DNA of 64,000 bases. Origin: Flavobacterium sp. GTDB taxonomy: Bacteria > Bacteroidota > Bacteroidia > Flavobacteriales > Flavobacteriaceae. Shown one piece after another: positions 9,407-18,542 of this stretch (positions are counted from its first letter, which is position 1; every line of letters starts with the position of its first letter). Position numbers and translations under genes: made by a program. Under the pieces are notes generated by a model. It was not told where the DNA came from. It worked only from the letters and a program-made list of their open reading frames with translations, and searched no databases. The stretch lies in contig NZ_JANXUG010000088.1 in the NCBI RefSeq assembly GCF_025352015.1, positions 1 to 64,000 on the forward strand. Reading direction: 5' to 3'.

Positions 9407-10858
9407 CTATCTTACGCCACGTCCGCCATAAGTATAATTTCTTCCAGCTGCTGCTGTTCCAGCAAAAGTTCTATCAGAAGTTCTAACATAACTTACAGGG
9501 CTCACATATTCTCCTCCTCGTTGACCAATACCCACTGCAGTAGTTATAGAAGGCCAAGTCGCCTGATTACAATCGCCTGTAGCTGTTAAAGTTCCATCAC
9601 CAAGTGTTCCGTTAAAGACTACTCCAGAGGCAGTAGCAACGCAAACAGTTCTCTCAACAAGATTTCCACCCATTTCCATAGCACCATAATAAGCAGCACC
9701 TGCGGAAGATCTTCCTGAAGTAGCTGTGGCAAAAACACCAACTTTTAATGGCCCAAAGGCTGTACTTCCTGAACCTAATGCTACAGCGCATCTACCGTTT
9801 ACAACTGCATTGGCAATTTCTGAAGGTTGCAACGGATTTGTAACTGTTGAGCTATAAAATGGATTAATAATCGTATCTCCCCAAGTATATTCACCTGCAA
9901 CTCTTGGCATTGTGCCACGACAGACTTTTTCAAATTCTAGTTCGGTCATTGGTCGTAAGGCTGCCCAGTCTAAATAGGCAGCTAAATCAGCCCAGCTTAA
10001 ATTTGCCATGGCTACACTTTGACCATCGTTTATATTATTGATAACTCCATTGGTAGCATCACAACCAAAAACGGCTGGAATTGCAGCATTATTACCTGGG
10101 GTATCAATTACGATTCCGTTTCTGTAACTGTAAGTACCACCATAAACTACATAAGTTCCTGCAACGCTCGTTGGATCTGAAGTAACTCTTGATTGCTGTT
10201 GAGAGAATGTTAATGAATTTAAGAATTCTACATACTGCAATTGAGAAATTTCATATTTCATACAGTAAAAAGAATTATATCCAACAGGAAAAGTTGCAGG
10301 AATTGATGGCCCTCCTCCACCTATTGTAGCTGCACTAATTCCGCCCGACTGTGAAGCTGCGTTTACTGTAATACTATTAAAAGTAGATGCGCTAGTGCCA
10401 TCGCCCAGATCAAAAGACGCTTGAGGCACATTTACCATTTCTATTCCAAAAACTTTGTAATTGTAAGTTCCTGCTGGGATTGTCATTTTTAATGTAATTG
10501 ACGTAGCTCCAATGTTTCCACCACCTAAAGCACTTCTTCTAATAAAAACGCCGCGACCATCTGTCACAGTATCTACTTGTAATGGCGAAGCTGCTGTGTG
10601 ATCGCCGGCAATAGCACTTAATCCTGCATGTGCCCAAAGTCTGGTGTTACAATCTTGATACTTAATAAACACCCAAACAGCATCCCAATTGGCTGGAGCC
10701 ACATTGGCATTCCAACTGTTTTCCCAAGAAATATCAAATGTAATGTTGGAACCAGAAACTGTAGTTCCTGTAATTGTAACATTATTTGCATTAGTATTTA
10801 ATGCCAATAAAAATGTAATTGCAAGTGCAATTTTCGAAAATAATTTTTTTGCTTTCAT
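9407..10858 (-). CDS. Secreted protein with C-terminal SUMF1/FGE-sulfatase fold
   Basis: 483 residues. A signal peptide (LALNTNANN) is followed by about 165 residues of beta-rich sequence with no family I can name. Residues ~195-483 are an FGE/SUMF1-like domain, a C-type-lectin-like fold: FYCMKYEISQLQYVEFLNSL, LRPMTELEFEKVCRG, AMEMGGNLVERTV and a final RGGEYVSP...YGGRGVR. Unlike its neighbours it lacks a T9SS type A tail. The cysteines of catalytic formylglycine-generating enzymes are not obvious, so I favour a binding or structural role. The same fold occurs in GldK in this window. Transcribed from P2. Confidence 0.85.
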   Translation of the reverse strand: MKAKKLFSKIALAITFLLALNTNANNVTITGTTVSGSNITFDISWENSWNANVAPANWDAVWVFIKYQDCNTRLWAHAGLSAIAGDHTAASPLQVDTVTDGRGVFIRRSALGGGNIGATSITLKMTIPAGTYNYKVFGIEMVNVPQASFDLGDGTSASTFNSITVNAASQSGGISAATIGGGGPSIPATFPVGYNSFYCMKYEISQLQYVEFLNSLTFSQQQSRVTSDPTSVAGTYVVYGGTYSYRNGIVIDTPGNNAAIPAVFGCDATNGVINNINDGQSVAMANLSWADLAAYLDWAALRPMTELEFEKVCRGTMPRVAGEYTWGDTIINPFYSSTVTNPLQPSEIANAVVNGRCAVALGSGSTAFGPLKVGVFATATSGRSSAGAAYYGAMEMGGNLVERTVCVATASGVVFNGTLGDGTLTATGDCNQATWPSITTAVGIGQRGGEYVSPVSYVRTSDRTFAGTAAAGRNYTYGGRGVR

Positions 10859-10883
10859 TGTTATAAATTTTTAGCGTTATAAA

Positions 10884-10933
10884 ACAAATTACATGTATTT
10901 ATTAACACAAAAAAATACGGCAAATGCCGTATT
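10884..10933 (-). promoter_or_regulatory. Palindrome/-7 promoter P2 (FGE-fold protein)
   Basis: Perfect palindrome AATACGGCAAATGCCGTATT at 10,914-10,933, a spacer of exactly 22 nt, then TAATTTGT at 10,884-10,891 on the minus strand. The palindrome edge is 56 bases from the start codon and 27 bases past the stop of the upstream gene. The run of T that follows means it could also terminate the upstream transcript. Confidence 0.72.
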
Positions 10934-10959
10934 TTGATAAAGATATTCTCGATTTATGA

Positions 10960-12795
10960 TTAATTTACAAGTAATTTTTTGGTAATATTATTGGCGTCTT
11001 TCTGAATTGCGATCAAATACATTCCTTTGTCAAGGTTTTTATTGGTTGTTAATGCATCTAGCGTAAACTGATTTACTTTTTGACCCAAAATGTTATAAAT
11101 AGTTGCTGTAGCACCCATCAAATTTTCGTTTATTGTAATGTTAAAATCGCCTGATGAAGGATTTGGATAAACCGAAATGTTTGTGTCTAAATCAAATTGC
11201 GAGGTTGCAAGTGCAGGTTGGGTGTATGATGCAAGAAAACCTCCAGCAGATACAGCTGTAACCGATTTGTTAAATCCAGTGTCAGTGGAGCCTGCAACAA
11301 CTACTTTACCTTGAGGTGTTACAATTATCGAAGTTCCTTTTTCGCCACCTGTACCGCCAAATTTATTGGCAAAAACAAAATCACCATTCGAGTTTAATTT
11401 AGATAAATAGCCATCGATTCCGCCAGCAGCAGTTAAATTATAATTTGCTGTGCTTGGGTCAAAATCTGTTATACCAGATGTTCCAAAACTACCCGTTGTA
11501 TAAATATTTCCAGACGAATCGCTGGCCAACCCTAAGGCACTATTGTCTGACGACAAAATTGATACTACAGATTGAGCTGTACTTTTTGCCCAAATAAAAC
11601 CGGCATTCGAGTTTATTTTAAATAAATAGCAATCGGTGTCGTTTGGCAAAAAGAAGGTGCCAGAACCAAAATCTAAATCTCTAACACTAGCGATTGTTGT
11701 GGTTCCACCCGAAATTGATTTGTATGAATTGCCAGATATAATTATGTTATTGGCATTGTCTACAACCAACGAGCAAGTTGAGCCTGGCAAATGATCTCCT
11801 GCAATTGGGTATGCCCAAACATAGTTTCCATTTACATCCAACTTGGCTACAAATTGCTCGTTATAACCTGACATAAGCGGTATTACGGTACTGGTGTAGG
11901 CTACCAAATTATTTACTGTAGCACTAGGGTCAGCATCAATACTTACCGTAAAAACACCAGTTATATATACATTGCCCGTGCTGTCTAAATCTATTGCCGT
12001 CCCTTTGTTGGTGCAATATCCGTTATAAATCCCGTTGTGCAATAGTGCTTTTGCCCAACCTAAATTGCCTGCACCATCTAATTTCATAACAAATATATCA
12101 GAATTTAAACTGCTGGCAGGAACTGTAGAGGTAATATTTGTAGTTCCTGCTCTTGGGTCAAAATCTATTGTGCCATAAAAGCCACCCGTTACAAACAAGT
12201 TTCCTGCACTATCTACTTTCATAGCCTGAACGCTGTTTTGATCTGCCGCAGCATTTGTCAAAGTGTTGTTAAATTGTGCATTCCAAACATAGTCGCCGTT
12301 TGAATTTAATTTTAAAATATACATAAAATTTGTTCCAGCAGGATTAGGCACATCTACAACTCCCACTCCTGGATTGAAATCTAAAATGGCTGCCGCATTT
12401 AATTTTTCTGACGATCCTGCAATATATATATTATCATTACTATCGATAGTAATAGCTGTTGCGCTACTTATTTCGTAGTTTGTGGTGCTACCGCCACCTA
12501 TTTGTTTTGCCCACACAAAGTTGCCTAAAGCATCTACTTTTAGAACATACATGCTAGTTAAAGCAGCACTAAATTGATTTGTATAACAATCGAGATTAAA
12601 AACTGCTGGACCTGGATCAAAATCATAATTGCTATTATGTAGTCCGATACTATAAATGTTTCCTTGCGAGTCTGATGCTATTGTGTGATTGTAACTTGCA
12701 ATTGATGGCAAACCACCTGTCCAGTTTTGAATAGCCTGCGAATGTGCAAAAGAAAATACAAGCAAAAAAGCGAATAATAATATAGTTTTTTTCAT
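10960..12795 (-). CDS. SBBP-repeat beta-propeller protein with T9SS type A domain (1)
   Basis: 611 residues. Signal peptide (LLFAFLLVFSFAHSQA) followed by repeated blades of the SBBP type: D..GNIYI.G.F....DFDPG....NL......F.LKLD..GN.VWA. A C-terminal T9SS type A domain starts at SVYPNPSSGDFNITINE. Expected to be a secreted or surface beta-propeller. It lies 34 bases downstream of a paralogue, and their last ~77 codons are nearly identical in DNA, which points to recent duplication or gene conversion. Probably transcribed with the paralogue from P3. Confidence 0.9.
   Translation of the reverse strand: MKKTILLFAFLLVFSFAHSQAIQNWTGGLPSIASYNHTIASDSQGNIYSIGLHNSNYDFDPGPAVFNLDCYTNQFSAALTSMYVLKVDALGNFVWAKQIGGGSTTNYEISSATAITIDSNDNIYIAGSSEKLNAAAILDFNPGVGVVDVPNPAGTNFMYILKLNSNGDYVWNAQFNNTLTNAAADQNSVQAMKVDSAGNLFVTGGFYGTIDFDPRAGTTNITSTVPASSLNSDIFVMKLDGAGNLGWAKALLHNGIYNGYCTNKGTAIDLDSTGNVYITGVFTVSIDADPSATVNNLVAYTSTVIPLMSGYNEQFVAKLDVNGNYVWAYPIAGDHLPGSTCSLVVDNANNIIISGNSYKSISGGTTTIASVRDLDFGSGTFFLPNDTDCYLFKINSNAGFIWAKSTAQSVVSILSSDNSALGLASDSSGNIYTTGSFGTSGITDFDPSTANYNLTAAGGIDGYLSKLNSNGDFVFANKFGGTGGEKGTSIIVTPQGKVVVAGSTDTGFNKSVTAVSAGGFLASYTQPALATSQFDLDTNISVYPNPSSGDFNITINENLMGATATIYNILGQKVNQFTLDALTTNKNLDKGMYLIAIQKDANNITKKLLVN
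11008..11237. repeat. Near-identical 3' segment shared by the two SBBP genes, copy 1
   Basis: About 230 bp covering the T9SS sorting domain matches 12,878-13,107 with only a handful of substitutions. The upstream blades of the two genes are clearly diverged. Confidence 0.85.
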
Positions 12796-12829
12796 AAGAA
12801 TAATTTATTTAAATTTTAGTACCATTAAC

Positions 12830-14569
12830 TTAATTAACTATTAGTTTTTTTGTGGTTTTGTTATTGTCTTTTTCTATTTCTATCAAATACATTCCTTTGT
12901 CGAGGTTTTGATTGGTAGTTAATGCATCTAGCATAAATTGATTTACTTTTTGACCCAAAATGTTATAAATAGTTGCTGTAGCACCCATCAAATTTTCGTT
13001 TATTGTAATGTTAAAATCGCCTGATGAAGGATTTGGATAAACCGCAATGTTTTTGTCTAACTCAAATTGCGAGGTTGCAAGTGCAGGTTGGGTGTATGAT
13101 GCAAGAAATGGACCCGCAGCAGTTGTTGCAATTTTGTTGAAACCGCCCGTACCCGCGAAGCCTTTTATGATAACTTTTCCTGATGGATTAACAAGAATAT
13201 TAGAAACATAGTCATCACCTGTACCCCCAATTTGATTAGCCCAGATAAAATTACCGTTACTATCAAATTTGGCGAAATAACCGTCTCTGCCAGTACCTCC
13301 AGATACGTTATTATAAGTTGTCATGCTAAAAACTCCCGCTCCAGGGTCAAAATCTACTGTATTACTAAAATGGCCAGTTACATAAATATTTCCAGCACTA
13401 TCTGACGTCATTCCGTTTGACTCGCAAAATCCAGAACTAGTATAGTTTGGATTAATAACAACGTAAACACCTGTAATAGACTTTGTCCAAATATCAGCTC
13501 CTGTGGCACTATCTACTTTGAAAAGAGTATTTTTATATAAATTATCAGAAAACATAGAATCGGAAACAATAGGGTTATTTGTGGCATCTAACACTAATTT
13601 ACTTTCGAAGCCAAATTGCGAATACGTAATTTTCTCATAGGTGTTTACCCAAACTAGTTCGCCCATTGCATTTAGTTTTGTAATAAACAAACTAACATCA
13701 TTAATAGATGTTTTATTGACTACGCCAACCCCGGGATCAAAATCCATTACTCCTTTACCAAAATAACCGCAAATATATACGTTGCCAGACGAATCGCTTT
13801 TGATAGTATGCCCACCTACCTCAACGTTACTTGCACCCGATGTTTGTTTGAATGCTTTTGCCCAAACATAGTTGCCCGATGCGTCTAGTTTTAAAACAAA
13901 ATTTTGAATATAAGCATCGGTTACTGGAGAAAGATTGACAACACCTGCACCTGGATCAAAATCGGCATTTAGTCTATAAGACCCAGTAGCATAAACATTA
14001 CCAGCGGCATCTACATTTAAATCATTTATCTGATCGTAACTCTCATCATAAATATTATTTATAAATTTTACCCAATTGAGACTACCGTCAGGATTTAATT
14101 TTTCGATAAAATTGGCTTGTCCGCCTGAAATGTAAGTATTGGTATTAACGGTTGGACTTGGATCAAAATCCCAAAAACCAAAGCCTACTTTACCTGCAAT
14201 ATAAATGTTTCCCGATGCATCTAGAGTAATCGAACTTGAAAATGCAGGTCCAGCTCCACCAATTTGTTTTGCCCAAATAAAATTTCCTGCTTCGTCGGTT
14301 TTTGAAATAAAAATGTTTCCTAAATTATAATCTAAATTGAATACACCCGATGATGGGTCTAAATCAATCAAAGCTGACCCACTCAGAGGTAACACACCAA
14401 TTGCATAGATATTGCCAGAAGCATCATTTGCAATTACATTATTTAGTGCTTTTGGCCCATATATTTGAGCACCATTGCCATAAATTTTTTGGCTCCAAAC
14501 GGAGACCGCTTGCGCATTGACAAAAACTGAAGTCAATAATAATACTGATAATAGTAGTGATTTTTTCAT
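12830..14569 (-). CDS. SBBP-repeat beta-propeller protein with T9SS type A domain (2)
   Basis: 579 residues. Signal peptide (LLLSVLLLTSVFVNAQA), then blades with the D.SGNIY..G.....DFDPG.GV.N signature, ending in the T9SS type A domain AVYPNPSSGDFNITINE...GMYLIEIEKD. First gene of a two-gene unit; its paralogue follows 34 bases downstream. Promoter P3 lies 42 bases upstream. The role is inferred from family only: an exported propeller, likely surface-attached. Confidence 0.9.
   Translation of the reverse strand: MKKSLLLSVLLLTSVFVNAQAVSVWSQKIYGNGAQIYGPKALNNVIANDASGNIYAIGVLPLSGSALIDLDPSSGVFNLDYNLGNIFISKTDEAGNFIWAKQIGGAGPAFSSSITLDASGNIYIAGKVGFGFWDFDPSPTVNTNTYISGGQANFIEKLNPDGSLNWVKFINNIYDESYDQINDLNVDAAGNVYATGSYRLNADFDPGAGVVNLSPVTDAYIQNFVLKLDASGNYVWAKAFKQTSGASNVEVGGHTIKSDSSGNVYICGYFGKGVMDFDPGVGVVNKTSINDVSLFITKLNAMGELVWVNTYEKITYSQFGFESKLVLDATNNPIVSDSMFSDNLYKNTLFKVDSATGADIWTKSITGVYVVINPNYTSSGFCESNGMTSDSAGNIYVTGHFSNTVDFDPGAGVFSMTTYNNVSGGTGRDGYFAKFDSNGNFIWANQIGGTGDDYVSNILVNPSGKVIIKGFAGTGGFNKIATTAAGPFLASYTQPALATSQFELDKNIAVYPNPSSGDFNITINENLMGATATIYNILGQKVNQFMLDALTTNQNLDKGMYLIEIEKDNNKTTKKLIVN
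12878..13107. repeat. Near-identical 3' segment shared by the two SBBP genes, copy 2
   Basis: Partner of 11,008-11,237. The pair are direct repeats 1.9 kb apart, so recombination between them could delete or exchange the intervening gene. Confidence 0.85.
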
Positions 14570-14580
14570 AGTTTTTATTT

Positions 14581-14630
14581 ACAAAGTACAGCTATTTGTA
14601 AAAGCAAAAAAATACGGCAAATACCGTATT
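14581..14630 (-). promoter_or_regulatory. Palindrome/-7 promoter P3 (SBBP pair)
   Basis: Palindrome AATACGGCAAATACCGTATT at 14,611-14,630, spacer exactly 22 nt ending ATAGCTG, then TACTTTGT at 14,581-14,588 on the minus strand. The start codon is 42 bases from the palindrome. Confidence 0.72.
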
Positions 14631-14658
14631 TTTATAAGTTTTTTTTACAAAAATCACA

Positions 14659-15792
14659 TTAGTTTTTAATAAATTTTTTGGTGCTATAGTTGCTATTTTC
14701 AGACTGAATTTTGGCAAAATAAATACCCCTAGTAAAATTTGAAATATCAATAGTATCTTGAAAATCGTTTGTGTTTTTCTCGAATATTTGTTTTCCTACA
14801 ACATCATAAATTGTTATTGAATTGATTTTATCTGCACTCGAAATTTGAACGTTTGTTGATGCAGGATTCGGATATATTGAGAAACTTGTTTTTTCAAAAA
14901 CATTTGTACTTAAACTTGAATCAAAAAACCTATATAATGATATCGCAGCACTACCATTATTTTTTGCGGCATAATACAAACCAGAGCCAAGAACATTTAA
15001 CTCATTTGGAGCGCCACTATAAGTAGCCAACGCACTACTTGGAGCAGCCATTTGAATCGTACCACGTGATACTTGGGTTGTGCTTGCTAACGTACCATCT
15101 GTGGCAAACATTGCACCATTTGATCCGTCTGCTTTTACAAAATATAATTTACTGTTCCACTCTTGAGCTACCAAATACCTAGAATAGCCATTGTTAGTGT
15201 TAAATAAGATATAACCTAATGCAGCTGGCGCACTAACTTTGGTAAAAAATTCGGTTGTTGGATTAAATTTCATTAGTTCGATGTCAGTAGTTGTATTAGG
15301 TACATTTCCTATAAAATAATATTCTCCATTAAACAATCGCATTGCACCTTGTTCAGCATCAGCACTTTTTCCAGAATCTCCAGCAAACAATGTAGCACCA
15401 GCAATTTGTGTTACTGTATTTGAAGCATCTACCTTAAAAATTCCAGCTAAACTAGATGTCCCACCACCACCTGAACCTACTATAATATTGCCAGAGGCAA
15501 ATAGATTATTATTAATTGCTGTCAAACTATTAACTGAAGTAATAAAATTAGTAGGTATCGTAGTGCCAGTTGGAGGTGTTGGCGCGACATGAGAAGTACC
15601 TGCAACCGTACCATCCGTTTGAAATAATCTAAAATTAAATCCATATTGATTGGTAAAATCACTATTGGCATTAAAATACATTTTGTTATTACATACTAGA
15701 AAAGGTTGTGTACTATAGGTAGATGTTACTGTAAATGCACCTTGATTGTAAACATTACTTTCGCTTTCGGTAACTCTTAAATTGGTAAACAT
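14659..15792 (-). CDS. 3' part of the interrupted ELWxxDGT protein, with T9SS type A domain
   Basis: 377 residues from the first ATG after the TGA. It contains further DGT repeats (LFQTDGTVAGTSHV, MFATDGTLASTTQV) and the type A domain SIYPNPASTNVQISSADKINSITIYDVVGKQIFE. It has no signal peptide, so without readthrough this part could not be exported. Confidence 0.7.
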   Translation of the reverse strand: MFTNLRVTESESNVYNQGAFTVTSTYSTQPFLVCNNKMYFNANSDFTNQYGFNFRLFQTDGTVAGTSHVAPTPPTGTTIPTNFITSVNSLTAINNNLFASGNIIVGSGGGGTSSLAGIFKVDASNTVTQIAGATLFAGDSGKSADAEQGAMRLFNGEYYFIGNVPNTTTDIELMKFNPTTEFFTKVSAPAALGYILFNTNNGYSRYLVAQEWNSKLYFVKADGSNGAMFATDGTLASTTQVSRGTIQMAAPSSALATYSGAPNELNVLGSGLYYAAKNNGSAAISLYRFFDSSLSTNVFEKTSFSIYPNPASTNVQISSADKINSITIYDVVGKQIFEKNTNDFQDTIDISNFTRGIYFAKIQSENSNYSTKKFIKN

Positions 15793-15801
15793 GTTTGTAC
15801 C

Positions 15802-16443
15802 TCATGTTGTTCCGTCAGACGACCAAAGTTCGTAGCCATTTATGCCATCATTAGCAACAAACCATAATTTGTTATTAAAAACCGTAAAATGCGGATTTCT
15901 ACTTGAGTCAAATGATGGATAGGTTGCTCCAACATAAATATCTTTTACCAAGGTTGTTCCTGCAAGTGTGCCATCAGTTGACCACAATTCACGATTGGCA
16001 GCTGCCGAATAGGCCGTAAAATAAAGTTTGTTGTTAAAAAATTTAAAAAATTTTGGATCTAAATTTGATGATAAACTGATAGTTCCAGCTATGGTTCCAT
16101 CGGACTGCCAAAGTTGACCACTTGCTACAAAGTATAATTTGCCATTATAAACTGCTTTGAAATCATTAAACGCATAATCAAAGTCGGTTTGTGGCATTAT
16201 ATTAGCAACTTGCACTCCAAGATTTTTTACTACTTGATTTCCAGATGCACTGCCATCTGTGGCGTATAACGACCATTGATAACCAGAAGTTCTAGCAAAA
16301 TAGTACATTTTGCCATTCATATTAATAAAATTGGTGGCTTGAAATATTGAAGCCGAAGATCCTGGATAATTTTCAATAACAACTTGTGCATTACTTGTTA
16401 TTCCAAAAAAAAGCAAGAGTAAAAGAGGTAGTTTTGTTTTCAT
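15802..16443 (-). CDS. 5' part of the interrupted ELWxxDGT protein
   Basis: 213 residues: signal peptide (LLLLLFFGITSNAQ) and four to five repeats such as LYATDGSASGNQVV, LWQSDGTIAGTISL, LWSTDGTLAGTTLVKDI and ELWSSDGTT. It ends at the in-frame TGA. Alone it lacks a sorting domain, so it would reach the periplasm but not be a T9SS client. Promoter P4 lies 55 bases upstream. Confidence 0.75.
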   Translation of the reverse strand: MKTKLPLLLLLFFGITSNAQVVIENYPGSSASIFQATNFINMNGKMYYFARTSGYQWSLYATDGSASGNQVVKNLGVQVANIMPQTDFDYAFNDFKAVYNGKLYFVASGQLWQSDGTIAGTISLSSNLDPKFFKFFNNKLYFTAYSAAANRELWSTDGTLAGTTLVKDIYVGATYPSFDSSRNPHFTVFNNKLWFVANDGINGYELWSSDGTT

Positions 16444-16467
16444 TGAAGTGAGATTTTAGTTTTTTTT

Positions 16468-16517
16468 ACAAAGTTGCGCTATTCTATTTAGCAAAATAAT
16501 ACGGCAGTTGCCGTATT
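16468..16517 (-). promoter_or_regulatory. Palindrome/-7 promoter P4 (ELWxxDGT gene)
   Basis: Palindrome AATACGGCAGTTGCCGTATT at 16,498-16,517, spacer exactly 22 nt with ATAGC near its end, then AACTTTGT at 16,468-16,475 on the minus strand. It sits 30 bases past the histidine kinase stop codon. Confidence 0.7.
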
Positions 16518-16546
16518 ATTTTTAAAATTTAATTGAAAAGAAGGTG

Positions 16547-18484
16547 TTACTTTTTTTGAAATTTAATAAGTATATCTGTTCCGTTATTTGGACTTGAGTT
16601 TATTTTGATTTCGCCATTTATATCGGCAATTCTTTTTTTCATAATTTGAATTCCGTTGCCTAGTTCAATCATATCGTTGTCAAATCCTTTTCCGTCATCG
16701 CAAATGCTGATTACAATATTATTTTCTTGATGTGTAATGTCTATTTTAATGTTTTTAGCATCGGCATACTTAATGCTATTATTTACAGCCTCTTGTATGG
16801 TTCTATAAATATTCATTCCTTCAATAGAGGTGAATTTTGAATCTTTCAAACTGTTTTCGATTGTGAAATTAAAGTCAATGTCTTGCTTTGCTTCTTTAGC
16901 TTTTTCAACAAAATTATGGATCCTGCTTTGCAAATCTTCAAAGGTGATTTCGCTATTATTCATAGCCCAAATAGTGTCACGAAGTTCTATTATGGTTGAT
17001 TTAGCAAAATTGCTGATGCTGGAAAGTTTGTTGTCGAGCTTCGAATTTTGAAGTTCAAAAGCATATTTAATATTATCAACAGATGAGATGATAAAAGTGA
17101 GTTGCGAACCTATATTATCATGTAAATCTCTAGAAATTTGTAATCGTTGTTCCTGTAATTTGTTTTGGGTTTCAATTTTAGCAATAGCCGATTTGAGTTG
17201 GAATTCCTGCTCCTGTTGTTTGTTTCTTAACTTCTGCTGACGGTTTACCAAAAATCCAATCAAACCCACAAAAAGTGCTATTGCAGAAATTAAAAGTGAA
17301 ACATTTCTACTATTTTTTATTTCCTTTGATTTTTGAAGTAGCTGTATTTCTTTTTTTTCGTTTTGATATTTTTCTTCCAATTCGTTGGTTTGTCTAGCGA
17401 CCGCCGTTTCAATAATTGTGCTTTGAATTTTTGAAGCCAAATTATTGTAGTAATTTACACTATCTGATTCTTTTAAATAACCATACGTATGGATAAAATA
17501 TTGATAGGTTTGTAAAAGATTATCTTGATAGTTTAGATCGTTTTGATACTGCTTTTTTAGTTCATATAAAACTTTGTTTGCTTCACTAAATCGATGATAC
17601 ATAATATGTTCTTTCACAAGGCTTAGGGATAAACTAGATTCATCTTTTTTAAGATTTAATGAATCTCGAAGCGTTTTTGATTTATTAAATAATGCAATTG
17701 CTTCAGAAGATTTTTGCTGTTGCGATTTTATACTTCCTATGTTGTTTAATGCACTTGACAAGGAAATGTTATTGCCGGCTTCTTTCGAAGATGCTATGCT
17801 TTTTTGATAAAATTTTAAGGCATTTAATGTGTCTTTCATTTTCAAAAAAACATTCCCCATAGATAAATACGATGTACACAATCCACTATTTTGTTTGTTT
17901 ATTTCTTGGTGTGTTATAGCTTCTTGAAGGTATTTTTTTGCTTTTACATAATTTTTTAAACCTATAAAAAGTATGGCGACATTTGCTTTGGTAGCTGCAA
18001 CTATATCCATATTATTAACCTTTTCGAAATACTCTATTCCGTTAAGGTAATATTTGAGTGCTTGTGCTTTATGGTTTTCTTTATTAAAAATATTAGCTAA
18101 ATTCAAATTTATTTTTGCCACACCTAAAGCATCCTTCCTAATAGTTCTAATTTTTAGCGCTGTTAAATAATGCTTTTTTGAATTTTCAAAGTCGCTCTTT
18201 CTAAAATATACTGCTCCCAAATCACTATTTACTTGAGCGATTAACACCGAATCTTGAAGTTTATCTGATTCTACAATAGCTTTTTTTCCGTATAAGAGCG
18301 CAGAATCTGTAGAAATATTAGCATAATTCCAAGTTAAATCAGAATAAATTGTCGCCGTTCTTTTGGAATTAGGATGGTTTTTTAATTCTAATTTTAAATT
18401 ATTTATTAATTCTTGAGCATTTTGGGCATTACAAAAATTAAAACTAATCAAATAAAAAAATAGTACACTTACAGCTTTTTTCAT
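16547..18484 (-). CDS. TPR-containing sensor histidine kinase (HisKA_3 type)
   Basis: 645 residues. Signal peptide (1-20, ending FCNAQ), a periplasmic TPR array over about 40-330, a coiled segment, one membrane helix near 393-412 (LLISAIALFVGLIGFLV), then a cytoplasmic coiled coil. The dimerisation/phosphoacceptor helix has RDLHDNIGSQL with His455, and the HATPase domain has NSIKYADAKNI, ICDDGKGFD and GNGIQIMKKR. This class phosphorylates NarL-type regulators, and the obvious partner is the regulator at 5,302-5,949, separated by 10.6 kb of regulated genes. It follows a small membrane protein by 58 bases and is probably co-transcribed with it. Confidence 0.93.
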   Translation of the reverse strand: MKKAVSVLFFYLISFNFCNAQNAQELINNLKLELKNHPNSKRTATIYSDLTWNYANISTDSALLYGKKAIVESDKLQDSVLIAQVNSDLGAVYFRKSDFENSKKHYLTALKIRTIRKDALGVAKINLNLANIFNKENHKAQALKYYLNGIEYFEKVNNMDIVAATKANVAILFIGLKNYVKAKKYLQEAITHQEINKQNSGLCTSYLSMGNVFLKMKDTLNALKFYQKSIASSKEAGNNISLSSALNNIGSIKSQQQKSSEAIALFNKSKTLRDSLNLKKDESSLSLSLVKEHIMYHRFSEANKVLYELKKQYQNDLNYQDNLLQTYQYFIHTYGYLKESDSVNYYNNLASKIQSTIIETAVARQTNELEEKYQNEKKEIQLLQKSKEIKNSRNVSLLISAIALFVGLIGFLVNRQQKLRNKQQEQEFQLKSAIAKIETQNKLQEQRLQISRDLHDNIGSQLTFIISSVDNIKYAFELQNSKLDNKLSSISNFAKSTIIELRDTIWAMNNSEITFEDLQSRIHNFVEKAKEAKQDIDFNFTIENSLKDSKFTSIEGMNIYRTIQEAVNNSIKYADAKNIKIDITHQENNIVISICDDGKGFDNDMIELGNGIQIMKKRIADINGEIKINSSPNNGTDILIKFQKK

Positions 18485-18542
18485 GCTTTAGTTTGGTGTG
18501 ATTTAAAAATTAGTATTCAGATAAATATACTGTTTAAATGTA

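Larger units (their letters stand above)
14659..16443 (-). pseudogene. ELWxxDGT-repeat T9SS type A protein interrupted by in-frame TGA
   Basis: The two open frames 15,802-16,443 and 14,659-15,792 are in the same reading frame and separated only by a TGA at 15,802-15,804. Reading through gives SSDGTT-[stop]-GTNMFTNL, exactly the DGTxxGT repeat seen elsewhere in the protein (TDGTLAGTTLVKDI), so nothing is missing except one sense codon. The intact protein would have about 594 residues: signal peptide, ELWxxDGT repeats and a type A sorting domain. Likely a recent nonsense mutation (GGA or CGA to TGA); sequencing error or recoding cannot be excluded. Confidence 0.85.
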
